From Adiantum capillus-veneris (taxonomy: Eukaryota; Streptophyta; Polypodiopsida; Polypodiales; Pteridaceae): a DNA stretch of 64,000 bases. This document shows, one piece after another, positions 19,466-32,951 of the stretch. The stretch's first letter is position 1. Each line of letters opens with the position of its first letter. The notes under the pieces were generated by a model. The model saw nothing but the letters and a program-made list of their open reading frames with translations, did not search any database and had not been told where the DNA came from. Location: positions 75,414,791 to 75,478,790 of the forward strand of contig CM043948.1 of assembly GCA_014529385.2 (NCBI GenBank), given 5' to 3'. Made by a program: the position numbers and the translations under genes.

Positions 19466-19780
19466 CAACTCTTTTCCTGCTCTTGGTTTCTCTGAAGGCC
19501 GGAGCTTCCTTTGAGGATGCAATCCTCTGAAGTAGCATCCTTATTGCAGCCCCTCTAAGCAAACCCCTTTTTCTTTGATTTCCTTGGCTCGATGCTCGCA
19601 ATACTACTAAGTATTCTCCTTGCGCTCTCAAACATCTGACACACACATGCACACACTTACACACACTTATACTGCAAGGGAGGCCCCTCTTGGATAGTAG
19701 ATTAGATGTTTGGCTTGGTGACACACTAGCCGTATGATATCTACTCCCTTTGTGGTTTTCAACCACCACATATGCAGCAC

Positions 19781-19895
19781 GGATCTGGCCTAGATGGTAT
19801 AGTGCAGGTCTTCTATAATTTTCACATTATGTTCATAATGGATCTGGTCTGGATGGTATAATCCAGGTCTTCTATAATTTTCACATTCTGTTCAT
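19781..19895. repeat. Two-copy tandem repeat, 59-bp period
   Basis: GGATCTGG and the following 50 bases, including TCTTCTATAATTTTCACATT, occur at 19781 and again at 19840 with few differences. Confidence 0.85.
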
Positions 19896-22200
19896 TGGCC
19901 ACACACAATCTGCTTGTTCTTGAGCATGATGGGTGCTTGGTTTACTCGCAAGGTATCTCCCTTTTCTTACTCTAGTTACTCAGAACTGGTTGGCTTGCCC
20001 ATGACAACTCACGGAATCCCTCGATACTCGCAAGGAGTCCCCAAGTGCTTGCCTTCAACCACACATGTCTAAGTACAGCATATCAACACATGGTGCAAGC
20101 AGGCAGTCGACTACATAGGTATGTAGTCATACACCTACTTAGAATATTGGTTATATTAAAGTATGCAAGATAGTCATGTTTGGGAAATTGTTGATAGACA
20201 TACCCAGAATGGTAATTCATTTAAGGGTTTTATATACTGTGATCATTATGCTACACTGTCTGGTGGTTCTGTATGAAGAATGATGAGTTTTTTTAAAAAA
20301 AAACATTGAAGTTATAAAGATCTCACATATTAGCATTTCTTTCATTAGATTGTGTGGCTAATGATATTATTTCTCATTTAGCATTAACATAACGTATAGT
20401 CTGCTGAAATTGGTTGAACGTGAGCGTTTGGATCTCATTGAGTATGCAGTCTCTAAAGAGGATTTTTGGTCTGTAATCATACAATAAAATGTGAAAATTT
20501 AAAGTAGAAGTTACACTTGGCTCGAGGTATCAGCTCGAAGCTAGTGAATTATGAGTTTTTTTTGGCATGTTATGAGCAAAGGAATAACATCTATGTTTTT
20601 TAATGCCTTAAACCTCCCGTAGAGGGTCTCCTTGGAGAACGCGATTGCTGGAATTTTTTGAAAAATTGCTAAGAATACAAACAAGATGTTGTCTGATTTT
20701 TGATAGAATTGTTTATATTGTTGATAGCTTGTCTGTGTTTATATTGTTAATAGCTTGTAAGACAAATGCTGAAAGTAAGATTCGTGAAACTTTGAGATGG
20801 ACAGGGATTGGAGATAGATTCGGGGTTTATGTAATTCATAAAGTTTCATAAAGCTCAAATTGTTTTCATAACCAAGAGTACTAAATATCACCTGTTGATA
20901 TGGGATGCATAACATCTACTTGATTGTCTTCTCTTGGATAGGGAACACATTGGATATCCCACATGTGGTAGGCCGTAAACACACTCTTAAATGATAAAAC
21001 CCTTGGTTTTGGCATACGAACACATAGATAGGTACCTACAGAGAATTTGGTCAATTTTCTGTATCATGTATGGTAGTAGATACTAGCACTATTTTGAGTA
21101 TACTCGGTGAATATTGGGATACACACGAATCTACACTCAGAGGTTGTATTACTTAAATTCTCAACTTAACAATCAATCCTAAGGGTAAGCTCTAAACTAG
21201 GTCTACAAGTGTGACATGGATAACAACTAAATCTAGTGTCGACACCTGCAAAATGCACAAACATAGCCAGTTCTAACTGAATTTTTTTTGTATGGATGCT
21301 GGTAACAGCTGGATCCTTCTCCATGTAGATGTAGTAGAAGCTCATCCCAAAGGATGGACACACAGTGATATAACATTAAGATATCAAATTGTAATTATCA
21401 AAAATCAAATTTTTGATCTAAATTACTGTAGTATCCATTAGATACAGAATGATATTGGTGTATGTGAAACGATAATTGGGTTTTATGACATCTTGATTTA
21501 AATTATTGTTATATAATATATTATTTAATACAATTGTCTAAGTACGGTTCAATTATGAAGGGATTTTCACACACACACACGGTCTCTTTACTTTGCTTGG
21601 GATACTTCTTCCTGGATTCACACACACCACCCTTGCTATGGTCTCAATAGTGTGATTTGATGGTTATACTGTTTTGTGAAGTGCTTACCTTGAATAATTA
21701 ACCTATATAGTGGACTGTGGCTAGTACCTTGATACTCCTGGCTCAAACTCTTAAATGATATTACTTCACTTAGCCTTGTCCATTGAATGACCTTCCTAAA
21801 TATTTGAACAACAACTCACCCTTATTAACTATTGGCTCTTCTGACACCTCCACCTTTGGTGGATACTTATGGATGGACTATAATATCGAGTTCTCCTCTA
21901 GGTTGTACTAGGCTTTTTGGGTTAATGGTTACATTATGTATGGCTTGGGTTTGGGCAGTTTGGGGTGGTAAGAACTCACCCCTTTAATTACTTGATAAGA
22001 TATGACAAGGTGTGGTGGGATCATAGCCCTAAAAGCTTATTCAATGGGTTATTAACCTTCATACATCTGGGTACACACTTCTAAGTGTCAATTCTCCTCT
22101 TGAGCGTGAAATGACTAGACACGGCTATTCACCATCCCAATTATTGCTTTGCGTCACCTCCTATTCTCAATCTCTCTATCTGTCCTACACCTTGGCCATA
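19896..22200. other. No gene seen
   Basis: AT-rich DNA with scattered CACACA runs and no conserved frame or recognisable element end. Confidence 0.5.
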
Positions 22201-22680
22201 GCTACAGATTCATTAGGAAGAGTTTGGACTAAAAAATGGGCCTTGTAAGAATTGTTGATGTGGCATAGCTTTCAAAAAGTGGGGATCAGTAAATTTTTTG
22301 CAAATAAGATCCAAAATTGTCGGAGGTTGGATATTTAGAATCTAATCTTCAAATGCTATCTATTGATATATAGCATGCATGTATCGGACATTGCCTTCAT
22401 GTAGATCTAGAAAAAGGTGATTTTAGATTACCGTAACGGTAGCTAAACCTGGCTGATTGAAAAAAAATGGCATAACTTTCATAGAAGTCATCCAAACTTT
22501 TCGGACCTTGGCTCTTTAGACTCCATTTTTCAAGAACTTTCTAATGATAGGTCATATCATGGGGTTCTAAGCAATATTTAGAGGGGTCTACCGGGTTGAT
22601 TTCTTTTGTACAACTTTGATGATGTGGCACTCTTAAAAGGCCCAAAAATGAGTTCAAAATTTTCCTAATGGGTGTAGTGA
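22201..22680 (-). repeat. Copia leader-like fragment
   Basis: This stretch resembles 59640-60075, the leader between primer site and gag of the copia element at 57-60 kb, in the same orientation. Shared pieces are a twice-occurring block built around CATAACTTT, a CCAAA...TCGGA core, TTTAGA and an AATGATA segment, and the terminal AAAATTTTCCTAATG. It is an old leader fragment of a related element with no coding part next to it. Confidence 0.55.
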
Positions 22681-24878
22681 TGGTATGGCACCACGTGATC
22701 ACCTAGATTCTGTGCAGATTCTGCAACAAGTAGAGCCAACCAGGGGTCGCTATCCATATTTAGCTGATGAAATCTCTATAATAAGGTGAGGGAGGCTCAT
22801 GCCCGTCAATTAGCCTTGATTTACAGATGTGTATATGTCTTGAAAAGTTAAAGAGAGAAATGTGTGCTTTTGTCAACTATACTGTTACACCTCAAATCTT
22901 GGTGGGTTGTGGGTGTGCACTGCTTCCTACACTTTAACTTTACACCTTGGTGATAATTGAGCAAGGCTCTTCTTCTCAGGTTGGTGCCATACCTTTAGGG
23001 TAAACGTCTTCTCTCTGATGTAACTGGTTTATTTTCAATAAATTAAAGATTTTGAACTATGCCATTTGTTTTGTACTATTGATAATGAAAAAATACATTA
23101 CTTGGTATAAGCAGGCTGTAGTAATGCATTTCCTCTAAACTGACTGGGGCCAACAAACTGGTCTCTCTCTTCTAGACCGGATTGGACTGGATTGGTTGAG
23201 GCAAAAATCAGTTGGTTTTAACGTTGAATATGTACTACTCTTTCATTTTATTTGAGATGTTCGATGATTTGGATTGCTGGCCTACATAATGGAAATGGTT
23301 TGGCCTCCACAGGTTGGGCCAAGGCTAAATGATATGGTTTCTTTAATTGGAACTAGTGTGTGATTTTTTCTAGGATTGTTTTTTTTAAATAAAAAAGGGG
23401 GGTTTTCCTATTAATTAGCAGTTGCATTTGTTGATATTATAATGTGACCTATCATGGATGGAAAGCTTATGCCAAACCAAGTCATGTTTCCTTTAATTTA
23501 TTCACAAAATTGATAACACCATAAGATTGATTGAGCAATAAGAGCTCCTTTTTAATGATTTGGATCAATAGATAATTTTTGTGGTTATAGTGACGGTTAG
23601 CTGGCTCAAATTGCTTGGCTAAATAATGAGCTTTTAAACTTTTGTACTGGATATTTCTCTGTTAGAAAATGCACATTTGTTCCATATAGGGGTTTATAAG
23701 GTATTTGTTATCTCAAAAAGAAACACTGGTTCACTCTTTGTTAGCTGATGGTTGCTAACTTACCTAGTTCTGGGTTGATAAACTGACTAAATTTAGGGCA
23801 TTTTTTTACTAAGTGATAATGTTGGCCATATGGGTGATGGCGGCTATTTTTAGACTTGGAATGTTTAGATGGAATAGTGTTATTAAGCTTTCCCACCTAT
23901 AGTTTGATAGATTAAAAACCAGCCCACTTTGTTTGGCTTGGGATGCCTAGGTGGTATGAGGTTAAGAAACATTTCTATTTGAAAATGTTTTAATGATAAG
24001 ATTAAACTTTGGATCACTTACTAGTAGTTATTGGTTTTACCTGCTTACTAACATACCGACCTATCTTATGATGCATACTTTGGTGATGGTTATTTCATAA
24101 CCTGCATGGTGCTTGGATCACTCTGGGAATATGCAAGGAGCAGTTGGTCGCTGGAACAAATTGAACTAGGTGGAGCACTGCTATTTTTAGATTGCATGAC
24201 AAGAATCAGGGATTACTTAGTTTAGTTTTGGAATCTGCTCAATTGATTTCTCTGAGTTTTTTCTAAAAGCGTATAGCTTTACACTTCCTTCTTGGATTGG
24301 TTGCAAGTAAGGAACATGACTGGGATGGTTATTACTTCTAATGCATAGGATAAAGATCATTGCAGATCAATGCCTGTCTATTACTTTCAATGCTTCTATT
24401 TATGATACTTACTCTAGCTAAAATTTGATCCTAATCACCCCTCTATGGTGCTGATCTGATCGCCTTGGGTGGTTGCTCCTAGACAATAAAATTGTTCCTA
24501 GTAAATAGTTTTGGCTCTTATTGATTAAAAACATTGCTAGCTTGTGATGCCTCCATTGATCTGGTACTTATAAGCGTACTGATCCCTTACTTCTGGTTTT
24601 TGTGTCCCTTTAATGACACTAATAAAGCTATATTAATATGTCCTGGCAATACTCGGGCATGGTTAGTTGATTTATTATACTTGGGTGGGGCATTTGGGTG
24701 TGTTGAGCCCTGTGAAACCTTTCTGTTAATAAAATAGTTGCCTCGATAGGATATATTAATATGATGCATAATGCTAGACTTATGCTTGGGGGATGGATGC
24801 TATGTATGTTCCACAATATAGCATTTTTGTTGCTCTTTATTAGATGGGTAATCTCACTCCCTTAAGGGTAATTCTTGG
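22681..24878. other. No gene seen; left flank of element 2
   Basis: AT-rich noncoding DNA with no element ends that I can recognise. It ends in CTTGG (24874-24878), the candidate target duplication of element 2. Confidence 0.5.
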
Positions 24879-25460
24879 TCTTGGCAGGTACACCACAAGC
24901 AGACGCTATAATCGTAGGCACATGGAAACAAGAAGATGGGTGTGAAACTACTTCTCGACCTTCTAATACAATCTCTAATCGAGGAAATCAAATCCAAGCA
25001 TTCTTACGCACTAGTGAAGGAAATCCAACCTACAATGCTAATGCTATCCGAATCTAGGCCATATGCATTCAAAATGTCACAAAACTCACAAGATACACTC
25101 TCCCTATCAGGAGATCAATACCCTATGGATTGTGACTTGATAACCGACCCCCAACTACCTCTTGCGATAGACGCGTATAGAGACAAGTAGCAAAATACAG
25201 GTTACCATTTTTTGTGACATATGATCCTAATGTATAGTCCTACTCTCCATGAACCTACAGGTGCAAAGAACTCACCAAACAAACACTTGGTTTGCAAGAA
25301 AACTCACCTGGAATCTCGTAGGAGCTCACTTTGCATCATAGTTGGAATCACACACTCTTGGTGTTGAATGGAAGCCCTTGCCGTAGCTAACATGATGGTG
25401 GTGTCTCTTTAGCAATGGACCTTCCGTAGCACGCATAGGGAAGAGACGAAATCACACTCT

Positions 25461-25556
<96 letters not shown>

Positions 25557-25758
25557 CACCATGCACAGTGATAATCGGATTTTATTAATTCAAAAGTTGG
25601 GTTTAGGGTTACAAAAATCGACTTATATATATTCCTCCATAGAGGCTCGTTCCCACAAAGTCTAATGGTTGCTCAAATATTACAAAAGGTATCATTCCAC
25701 TTCAAAAAATAATGGTATAATATATTGGGGAAACTTCTTCTATGTTTTGCTGTCAACA
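24879..25758 (-). repeat. 3' LTR of element 2
   Basis: On the minus strand it begins TGTTGACA at 25758, right after the polypurine tract. The inner comparison with 45960-46845 is clear across almost the whole length. The far end is placed by the CTTGG duplication and could be off by a few bases, since a typical CA end would put it at about 24882. TATA-like sequence lies at 25622-25632 and a 90-base CT tract at 25464-25553. Compared with the 5' LTR it lacks about 45 bases near 24915. Confidence 0.9.
25464..25553 (-). repeat. GA (CT) microsatellite in the 3' LTR of element 2
   Basis: An uninterrupted CT run of 90 bases on the + strand, against 58 bases in the 5' LTR, showing length change since insertion. 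Confidence 0.95.
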
Positions 25759-25770
25759 CTCCCCCCTTCT
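25759..25770 (-). other. Polypurine tract of element 2
   Basis: Reads AGAAGGGGGGAG on the minus strand, directly before the 3' LTR start TGTTGACA. Confidence 0.9.
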
Positions 25771-25852
25771 GCGTCCATGTCATCCCTGACATGAATGGTC
25801 TTGCTCTTTTGCTTTATTGAGAGCTGTTCTGCTATCAGTGGAAGCCTGGTGG

Positions 25853-28800
25853 TTATAGCATCTTTAGGTAAAATTCATTCTTGATATTCCCCAAAGTGAC
25901 TGTTGGGCCAAATATCTTGCTATCGTATGTAAAGAACCCCATGTAGAAAGCTTCTTCAAACGCTTGCATGTGATAGCTGGGTAGAAACATGATTCTTTGA
26001 TATAATAAATGTAAAACCTTTGGAGATGGTTGTTTTGATAGATCATATGTCATTGCAGTGACAATGCCCCCTGTTTGTAGGAGTGTAGAATGTGTGGATT
26101 TGGAAGGTGCAAACACTTCAATGCAAGCCAACAAAGTTCTGTAGATTTTCCTGATCATGACGCGCGTCAAGTCTAGAGAGCCTGTGAAGATCTTAATGGT
26201 GCCCTTCAAGGTTGTCACATATTCTCTCTCCTTCCATGGGTGCATGCATAGATGGGTAGTTAAGACAGTTTGGATGAGCCTTTATGATTCTGAAGTGATT
26301 TGCCCAGGTGCGAACATGAGGGACTGGGCAAAATAAGAGGTCATCTCTGATGATCTTTGGGGCCTCCGCCAAGTATTTCAAAAACCCTGGGTACTTTAGG
26401 AGCCATGATTTTCTCCATTTGGGTTGAGAGTCCACCACTTTACCTACAACCTCTATATTATTGACATCTCCTTCATAGATCGGCTTTGTGGCTTCTGCTT
26501 TGAATCTTTTCCTTATTATTATCACTCATACTTTAGGAGAGGATATGGGAGTGTGGGTTGCATCTATTCCTCCCTAAGCACATTTGCGGCCACCCCTTGG
26601 ACTCCTATAGAATGAAGCATTCTTGATCCCATTCCAAGGCTACCTTGTGGTATTTTGTTGTGGTCTTTTCTATCAAAAGCTGGAGGTGTGTCTCCTCCTC
26701 TGCGGTCAGTGGTTGTGTTTGTTACCACTGTCTCCTCCTGTTCTTCTTGGTCCTGTATATCTTTGGCGCCCTCAGGATTTTCCATGGGCTCATCACTAGC
26801 ATTTGTCTCCATTTCATTGGGCCCTGGTTCTGATTCCTGTGTCCTTAAGTATGCTACTTCCTTTTGTAAGTCCGCGATCTGTCTTTGTGCAACTGTATCT
26901 CATTGAGTAACTTCCTCTACCATATCAACCATTTCTTCTTGTAGTGTTGCCAGATCCTTTTGAAGCTCTCCATGTTCTCTCTGGAGAGATTGTTGTTCAG
27001 CTCTCATTCTTTCTTTGGCGATTAGAAACCCTTCTGCCATATGCATTCATTGTCTTTGCTCTATCCGCAATTCCTTCTGCAGGGTGGTGATTTGTGCTTC
27101 CAAGGCTTGTACAACTTGGGCATCTGCCCCTGCACTTGCCCGAACCGCCCTTGGTGTAGCCCAGGGGGGTTCACTATATGTAAAACCACTATATCACATG
27201 CGTTCAAGCTCTTTTTTTTTAAACGTCTATTTTGTGAAATTTTTAGGGAATACAATCAACCCTTTTCTTTTAAATTCTGTAAATTTTTTTGAGATTTGTT
27301 AAAAAAATATCCTTACGTAAATTTATTTTTGTAAGTTTTAAGGGATTTAAATACCCTTCTGTTGAACTCACGTGATAGGTCACATACTATGTAAGGTGAA
27401 CCCCCCAGGGGTGTAGCCCTTAGTCTTTTGATTGTCTAGGAATTTGTCTTTTGCTGCTTCTAATTCATCTTTGATCTGATCTTTTTGCTCTTGGAGAGTC
27501 TTGATTACTCTAGAGGCTTCAGTCATCTCTAGTGTGAGAGTGTCTCTTTTGCTCTCAGACTTTCTTAGTGTTGCAATGAGTGTGTTGAGATCCTTCTCTG
27601 CTTATTTGGCCTTCAGATGGGTATCTTGTACCAAATTTGAGAGGTTATATGTTCCATTTGCATGTTGTCATCCCTTGTAGTACGCATCATGCTGTTCTCT
27701 TTCGCAATGGTAAGAGACCGCGTCCTGACTTTGTCCAGTATTTGGTAGGCGGCTCTTATGTCATCTTCATTTGTTGCTACCAGGTTTCTAGCTATTGGCC
27801 TATTTATTGGGCCAGCCAATGGAACCTGATAACCTGTACTGATCATTACTCCTACAGGTGGTGCTCGACATGGGTTAGCCAAAGATCTCCATTGAGGCAC
27901 TGGAAGGACCTGAACCATCCTTGGCACTCCGACTGTGGTGAGTATTTTTCTGGAGCTATTTTTTGAGACTCTTGATCTACCTTCCTCTTTTCAAATTAAT
28001 CATCTCTTTCCTTGTCCCTGGGGAGCTCTTGTCTCTCTCTTTCTTCCTTTGCAGCCTATGGTGGGTTAGGAGTTCCATAAACCATTGTTGAAGACTTTGC
28101 CATTGTACATCCCGCTTGAATGAGATCTTTATAAGTGTTCCTTTCATCTTTTTCCTGATCTTTGTGTGTAGACGTGGCCTCTTTTGTTGCTTTTGGTGAT
28201 GATTGGGGTTTGGGTGTAGATGGTTTTGGACTCAAAGGAGGTGTGGAAGAACTTGGTGGTGAAGGTGTTGTTTCATCTTTTGTTTGCTCTTTCTCTTGAT
28301 CCTTCTCACCTTTGTTTCTGACGTTTGCTTCAGCTTCTTTTTGATGTCCTGCACTTCTTCCATCATGAAAGGCTCTAAGTTTTGCTGATCAATCACTCTT
28401 TTCATTTATTCATAGTCCTGGATGTAATGGTCAAACTGGTCCTCTAGTGGATTAGAGGAGCTTCCTCCAACTTTAGCCGGATCTGGCACCCAGTATTCTT
28501 CAAAATCTCTTTTTATTGCTCTTTGTGCTCTGGACTGTTCTATCAGCCTCTCAATTTGAGCAGCTTTTTGGATGTGCGTTTCCTTGGGTCTAGATTCCCT
28601 AGCCAATGCTGCTTTTCCTTTCTTCATTCATGGCTCCACAGGCTCATCTTTGATATCAAGTTTCATTTTGGACCACTCATTCTGTGTTGGTGGCTCTGGC
28701 CAATGTCCTCTAGATCCGATTGCCTCATATGCAATCTTTGTCAAGCTTTCCCCTCCTCCAGTGTACTTGGGATTTTCCATGCCCATGTCAACCACTTGCT

Positions 28801-29507
28801 CATGCAGATATTGGGTGTAGTACACAGTATGATGCTTTTTTATGCCCAGGTTATACTTGTTGCCATTGCATGGGGATGAGTTGTGTATTTCAGTGGCCTC
28901 TTGTTGCAAATGTGGAAGTATTGGTTGTAGAGCTTGCATATCTTTGCAGCCCTTGGGGTCCACCAAGTCTTTGAATGTATGATTAAACTTCTTTTGTGCA
29001 TAGACCTTTGTCTCATCTCTTCTTTCTCAAACTGAGCTTCCCCTATTGTGGAGCCCAAGTGCATCTGCTATTGTTGAGGTGTGATCAAAGTTTTTGTCTT
29101 CTAGCCATACAAAGCTGTTATCACTGCCTTGCAGTCTTTTTGAATAGAACTGACTAGCTCATATACTCTCTAAACATCCACACCTGCTGGTGGTACCATA
29201 TAGAAGTTATGGAGGTCTGATCTTTCTAGCTGGTGGAGGTCTGCTCTTTCTAGCTGGTGGAGGGTTTCTTCTTTGTTCGCCATTTCTAACATCTCTTGTG
29301 GATTCATTGGGATATCCAACTGTGTTGCCTTGGGTCTCTGAAAGTGCCCTGATATACCGCAACTCCTTCCTTTTCAAATGTGGCCTCGTCTACGCAGGCC
29401 TTAACTGGCTTGAGTGTCTCCTCTAGTAGTGTACAGGGTTCACTGGCAGTAATGATGTCTTTTACGGACATCCTCTTCTTCTTTGCTGGTGATTTACTAG
29501 ACTCCAT
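25853..29507 (-). pseudogene. ORF-X of element 2 (broken, with TIR element inside)
   Basis: It starts MESSKSPAKKKRMSVKD at 29507 and aligns along its length with ORF-X of element 1: ETLKPVKACVDEATFEKEGV and YQGTFRDP early, KYTTHPHAMATSITWA and YLHEQVVDMG next, a degraded coiled coil around 26900-27600, then QPKWRKSWLLKYPGFL, YRTLLACIEVFAP and SPKVLHLLYQRIMFLPS. The last third keeps long open stretches. Many stops and frameshifts occur, and a 247-bp TIR element interrupts it at 27163-27409. A 27-base tandem duplication lies near 29209-29265. Conservation in two families shows that the gene is a standard part of this element type. Confidence 0.75.
27163..27409. mobile_element. TIR element (Mutator-like MITE), copy 1
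   Basis: A 247-bp noncoding insertion with terminal inverted repeats of about 45 bases: GGGGGGTTCAC at the left, GTGAACCCCCC at the right, and a second matching pair GCGTTCAA and GTTGAACTCACG further in. It is flanked by a perfect 10-bp direct repeat GGTGTAGCCC at 27153-27162 and 27410-27419. Its length and 9-11 bp target duplication fit Mutator-type nonautonomous elements. It interrupts ORF-X of element 2. Confidence 0.85.
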
Positions 29508-29666
29508 AGATCCCACGGACACTTCAAATGAGTAAGTTAGCTAATCCTACATTTTATCAGTTTCTATCTGTCCAAATGACTTTTAAATTTAAAAAGAGGC
29601 TAACTAGGGCCTAAGGGTGCAGGGCACATGTGTGATGATTGCTTTTGGGTGCAGAATGATGCAGTG
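29508..29666 (-). other. Leader of ORF-X, element 2
   Basis: Noncoding, between the array and the ORF-X start. It shares the CCTTAGGCCC block with element 1. Confidence 0.5.
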
Positions 29667-31442
29667 AGACATTATACACATATAATGTCTAAGTGCTCAA
29701 AACAGAGTGATATTTCACATAAGCACAACACTCATCGTGTACTTCATGAATATATGTCTATATTTCAATTTGGATGTTGTTTGGACAAGCTATGACCGCT
29801 AGAACTCCCTGTAGGCTTGAAATTGGATTTTGGCTTAGCTTAGAGTATATGAGGCTTAAATGGCATGAAATTGGGTAGATGCTCTCATAATCCTATTGTG
29901 AAGGCTTAGATTGGTTAAAGTTATTCTCCAAGTTCATCTTTAGAGTAGTGAGACATTATACGCGTATACAATCTACTGTGTTAAAAATGACTCAGACTTT
30001 CAATGTAAGTAGTCATTAGCATGTGATACCCATCTGTTATAGTGGAATTTGATTTTGGATCCTCTTTTTGTGCCTAGAGCTAGATTTCACTTATGGAGCT
30101 AGACTTCACTTTTTGTGCCTAGAGCTAGATTTCACTTATGGAGCTTGGGATTTCGATATTGGGGTTAAGATGGATAAAAGGCCACAGAATGTGATGGGAC
30201 TTGAGCTTTGGGATAATATTGTTGGGATAAAAGCCTTGGAATTGAGATTTTTTCCCTAGACTGCCATTTAATCATTGGGAGACTTCATACGCGTATGAAG
30301 TATTCATTGAGTTTTCTGGCTTAGGCCTCTTTTGTAGCTTCCTTTAGTGACTAGGACTCCCTCTACCAACTCTGATTCTCATTTGGATGTGGGCTAATTG
30401 GATGGGGTCTAGTATACTCCTTAGAAGGGACTTTCTAATTTTGTGCTTCAAGTGGTCATCACCTAGCCCAAACTTGTCCAAATTGAAGGTATGCATTGTA
30501 TACAACATGGTGAACAATCCAGTGATGAGAATTTATTTGTTTGGCCTCTACATAATAGTTTAGACATTATACGTGTATAAAGTCTCCTGATGCAAAACAA
30601 TTAGAAATTCCACAGGCAGGTATTGTATGGCTTGTGTAAAGTGTCCATGATCTCTCATATGAACTTTAACTTGTGAATTGTGTTAAAAGGATTCAAAAGA
30701 TGGCAATACACATGATTCAACTCTTCTGAGTGAATGAAGGTCAAAACACCTCCATTTGTGATTGATGTGTGTTAGGGGGATCATGATGATGTGTTCCAAG
30801 AGCTAGAGGCTTTAAATCCCAGCTAGCCTGCCATATCAAGACTGCTAGACATTATACATGTATAAAGTCTCCTTTAGAATTATTGACCCAGACTTGTTGC
30901 AGACATAGTCCATGATGTTAATAAGGATTTGATAGGTGCACACATGAAATTGGGTAAGTGTTCTTAAGCTCAAGGCCATAAAATCAGGTTATGACACTTT
31001 GTTTTTGAAAATGAGGTGAGTAATGACCAATACATTTCCAATTTGGTCCAAATTTGGTGTAGAGGCTTGGTGTGATATGCTTTACAAGTTTGGATGATCC
31101 AATTGTTAGCAGCACTCCTCTATTGCAGAGTTAGACTTTATACGCGTATGAAGTCTATTTTTACAGAACGCATTATTGAGCATAGTCATATGATATTTGG
31201 GCTAGGTTTATGCATTGTACAAAATTTCACATGATTTGGAGCCATTTTGATAATTCTAAAGCCAAATATTAAAATTAGGCTGAGACTTTGCGCTTTTTGG
31301 TTCTTGGGTGCCTGTAATAGCTCCAAATTTAATGAAATTTTGTGTGCTCCATCTAGAGGGTATGCAAAATGATTGGGGAATTCATGTGAGTGTTTTTTTT
31401 TTGCCAAATCTATTTGGGAGACTTCGTACGCGTATGAAGTCT
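29667..31442. repeat. 3' palindrome array of element 2 (seven sites)
   Basis: Sites of about 24 bp start at 29667, 29951, 30280, 30562, 30847, 31133 and 31419, with spacings 284, 329, 282, 285, 286 and 286. All read AGAC, six variable bases, a four-base centre, then the approximate mirror ending in GTCT. Centres are CGCG or its CpG-decay forms (CACA, CGTG, CATG). The sites are diverged but keep two-fold symmetry. The 329 interval contains a 47-base tandem duplication near 30080-30150, which accounts for the excess of about 45 bases. Confidence 0.92.
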
Positions 31443-32951
31443 TCAGTGATAAAAACTGACCTTGATGCTTTGAGATGTTTGGTGATTGTGCCTTAAGCCC
31501 TGCTAGCTATTTTTCACTTTAAAAAGTCAATTGATCAGTTTTGAAACTCCTTACTTGGTATTTCAGTCTCCAGAAGGGATTTCTTCATTGTGGCCGTGTT
31601 TTATTAAAGATTCTTCTTGATCTTTAGTTCTCCTGCATGTGAATGTCTTTGGGTAGCATCTTCCTGTGGCTATGATAAATCCTTTGAACTCACAGATGCC
31701 CCTTTTGGCGATTTGTCGCTCAAATAGCGTTTTGTGGCCCTGAAGCCTTGCCCAATGTTTTGCCCATTTTTTGATGGTCGATTTAGGCAAAGGCTTACTT
31801 GGCTTATAGGCATGCTTGAGATGTATCTTCTCTTGAAGTCTCGCGTCGTTTTGGCGATTCTTTCCCGACCAGTTTTTGTCGTGCCCGAAGAGGTTAGAGT
31901 TTTTCCGGTTGACCTAAATCCGCATTGGAGGTCGTAGAGGTGTTCCTTTAGTTTAGGGTTGGGTTGACCCCCCATCAAGTCTTGTAGCAACCAGTTGGGT
32001 GGTTGATGCGTTATGGGCCCTTTTCAGTTTCTTTCTCATGAAGCCACATTACCGATTTTTGAAGTTTTTCGCGACAAAGAGGGTGTAGAACAAGAAAAGA
32101 TCATGGTAACGAGTCTACCTCTCATATCTGGCACCGGTCGGTGTGTTGTGTGCATCGTACGGAGTTGCAGAAGGTCCAATCGCTCTAGGTCTCTCAAGCT
32201 CTCTCTCACTTGTGAATAGTGAAAATGAGCTATTAAGTGGGCCCAAGAGAACTTATACCGGGGTTCGTGGACCACTTTTTACCAAATTTGACATGTGCTC
32301 CTATCTTGTTGTGAAATGTACTTTAAGATCCAAAATTTCTTCATTTGGACTCTGGTTGCTCTGTTTTTGAAAGATTTGTCAATTGGGCCTAAGATCGGCC
32401 AATTTGGCTTTTCGCAACTTTTCACATATTTGCACCCTGTCTTCACCATAAGCTGCCAATCACTTATTGATCACTCCTATATTTTCCTTTTGTCCCCATG
32501 TGTCATTTCACCTGCCTTTTCTATTTTTCATTTTTTTGACTAAAAAAATAAAAAAAAATCTAACTTGACTCGAAAATTATAAAAAATTTGAGATAATTAG
32601 GTAACATCATAACAAACAACTATATACATCTATCCGTAGTATTTTTGGCCGGCTTGCTTCTTTTTCTCGCTTTTTTGCATGAAAACTGTGATTTTTAGAT
32701 ATATACACACACTTAGAGGCCCATCTTGGTGTTTGTCCTCTGTCATCTTGTTATTACACAATATTTAAGAGCAAATCTGCTCGAATTTACCAAAATATGC
32801 GCAATCAAATACAAAAATCCATAATATCAAGGAAAACGGTGCCCTTTTTTACACTCGTAGCATATCGGTTCCTCCCCCCTTCCTAGTCGAAGTTCTTCTG
32901 GACGACAATGTTGATGTTGAAGCTTTGCATGGAAGTATGCTCCAGGGGAAG
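31443..32951 (-). other. Noncoding region between pol and 3' palindrome array of element 2
   Basis: Shares several short blocks with the matching part of element 1, including 18 identical bases at 32108-32125 and a GCAGGGCTTAAGGCAC-type block near 31490-31540. No conserved frame is seen. Confidence 0.6.
32871..32884 (-). other. Internal polypurine tract of element 2
   Basis: Reads AGGAAGGGGGGAGG on the minus strand, preceded by GACT, about 70 bases beyond the end of the pol frame. It is the counterpart of the tract at 9097-9110 in element 1. Confidence 0.6.

Noticed and set aside
19341-19769. 142-codon minus-strand open frame
   Set aside because: Runs through the CA microsatellite and encodes Cys/Val repeats. 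A compositional artefact.
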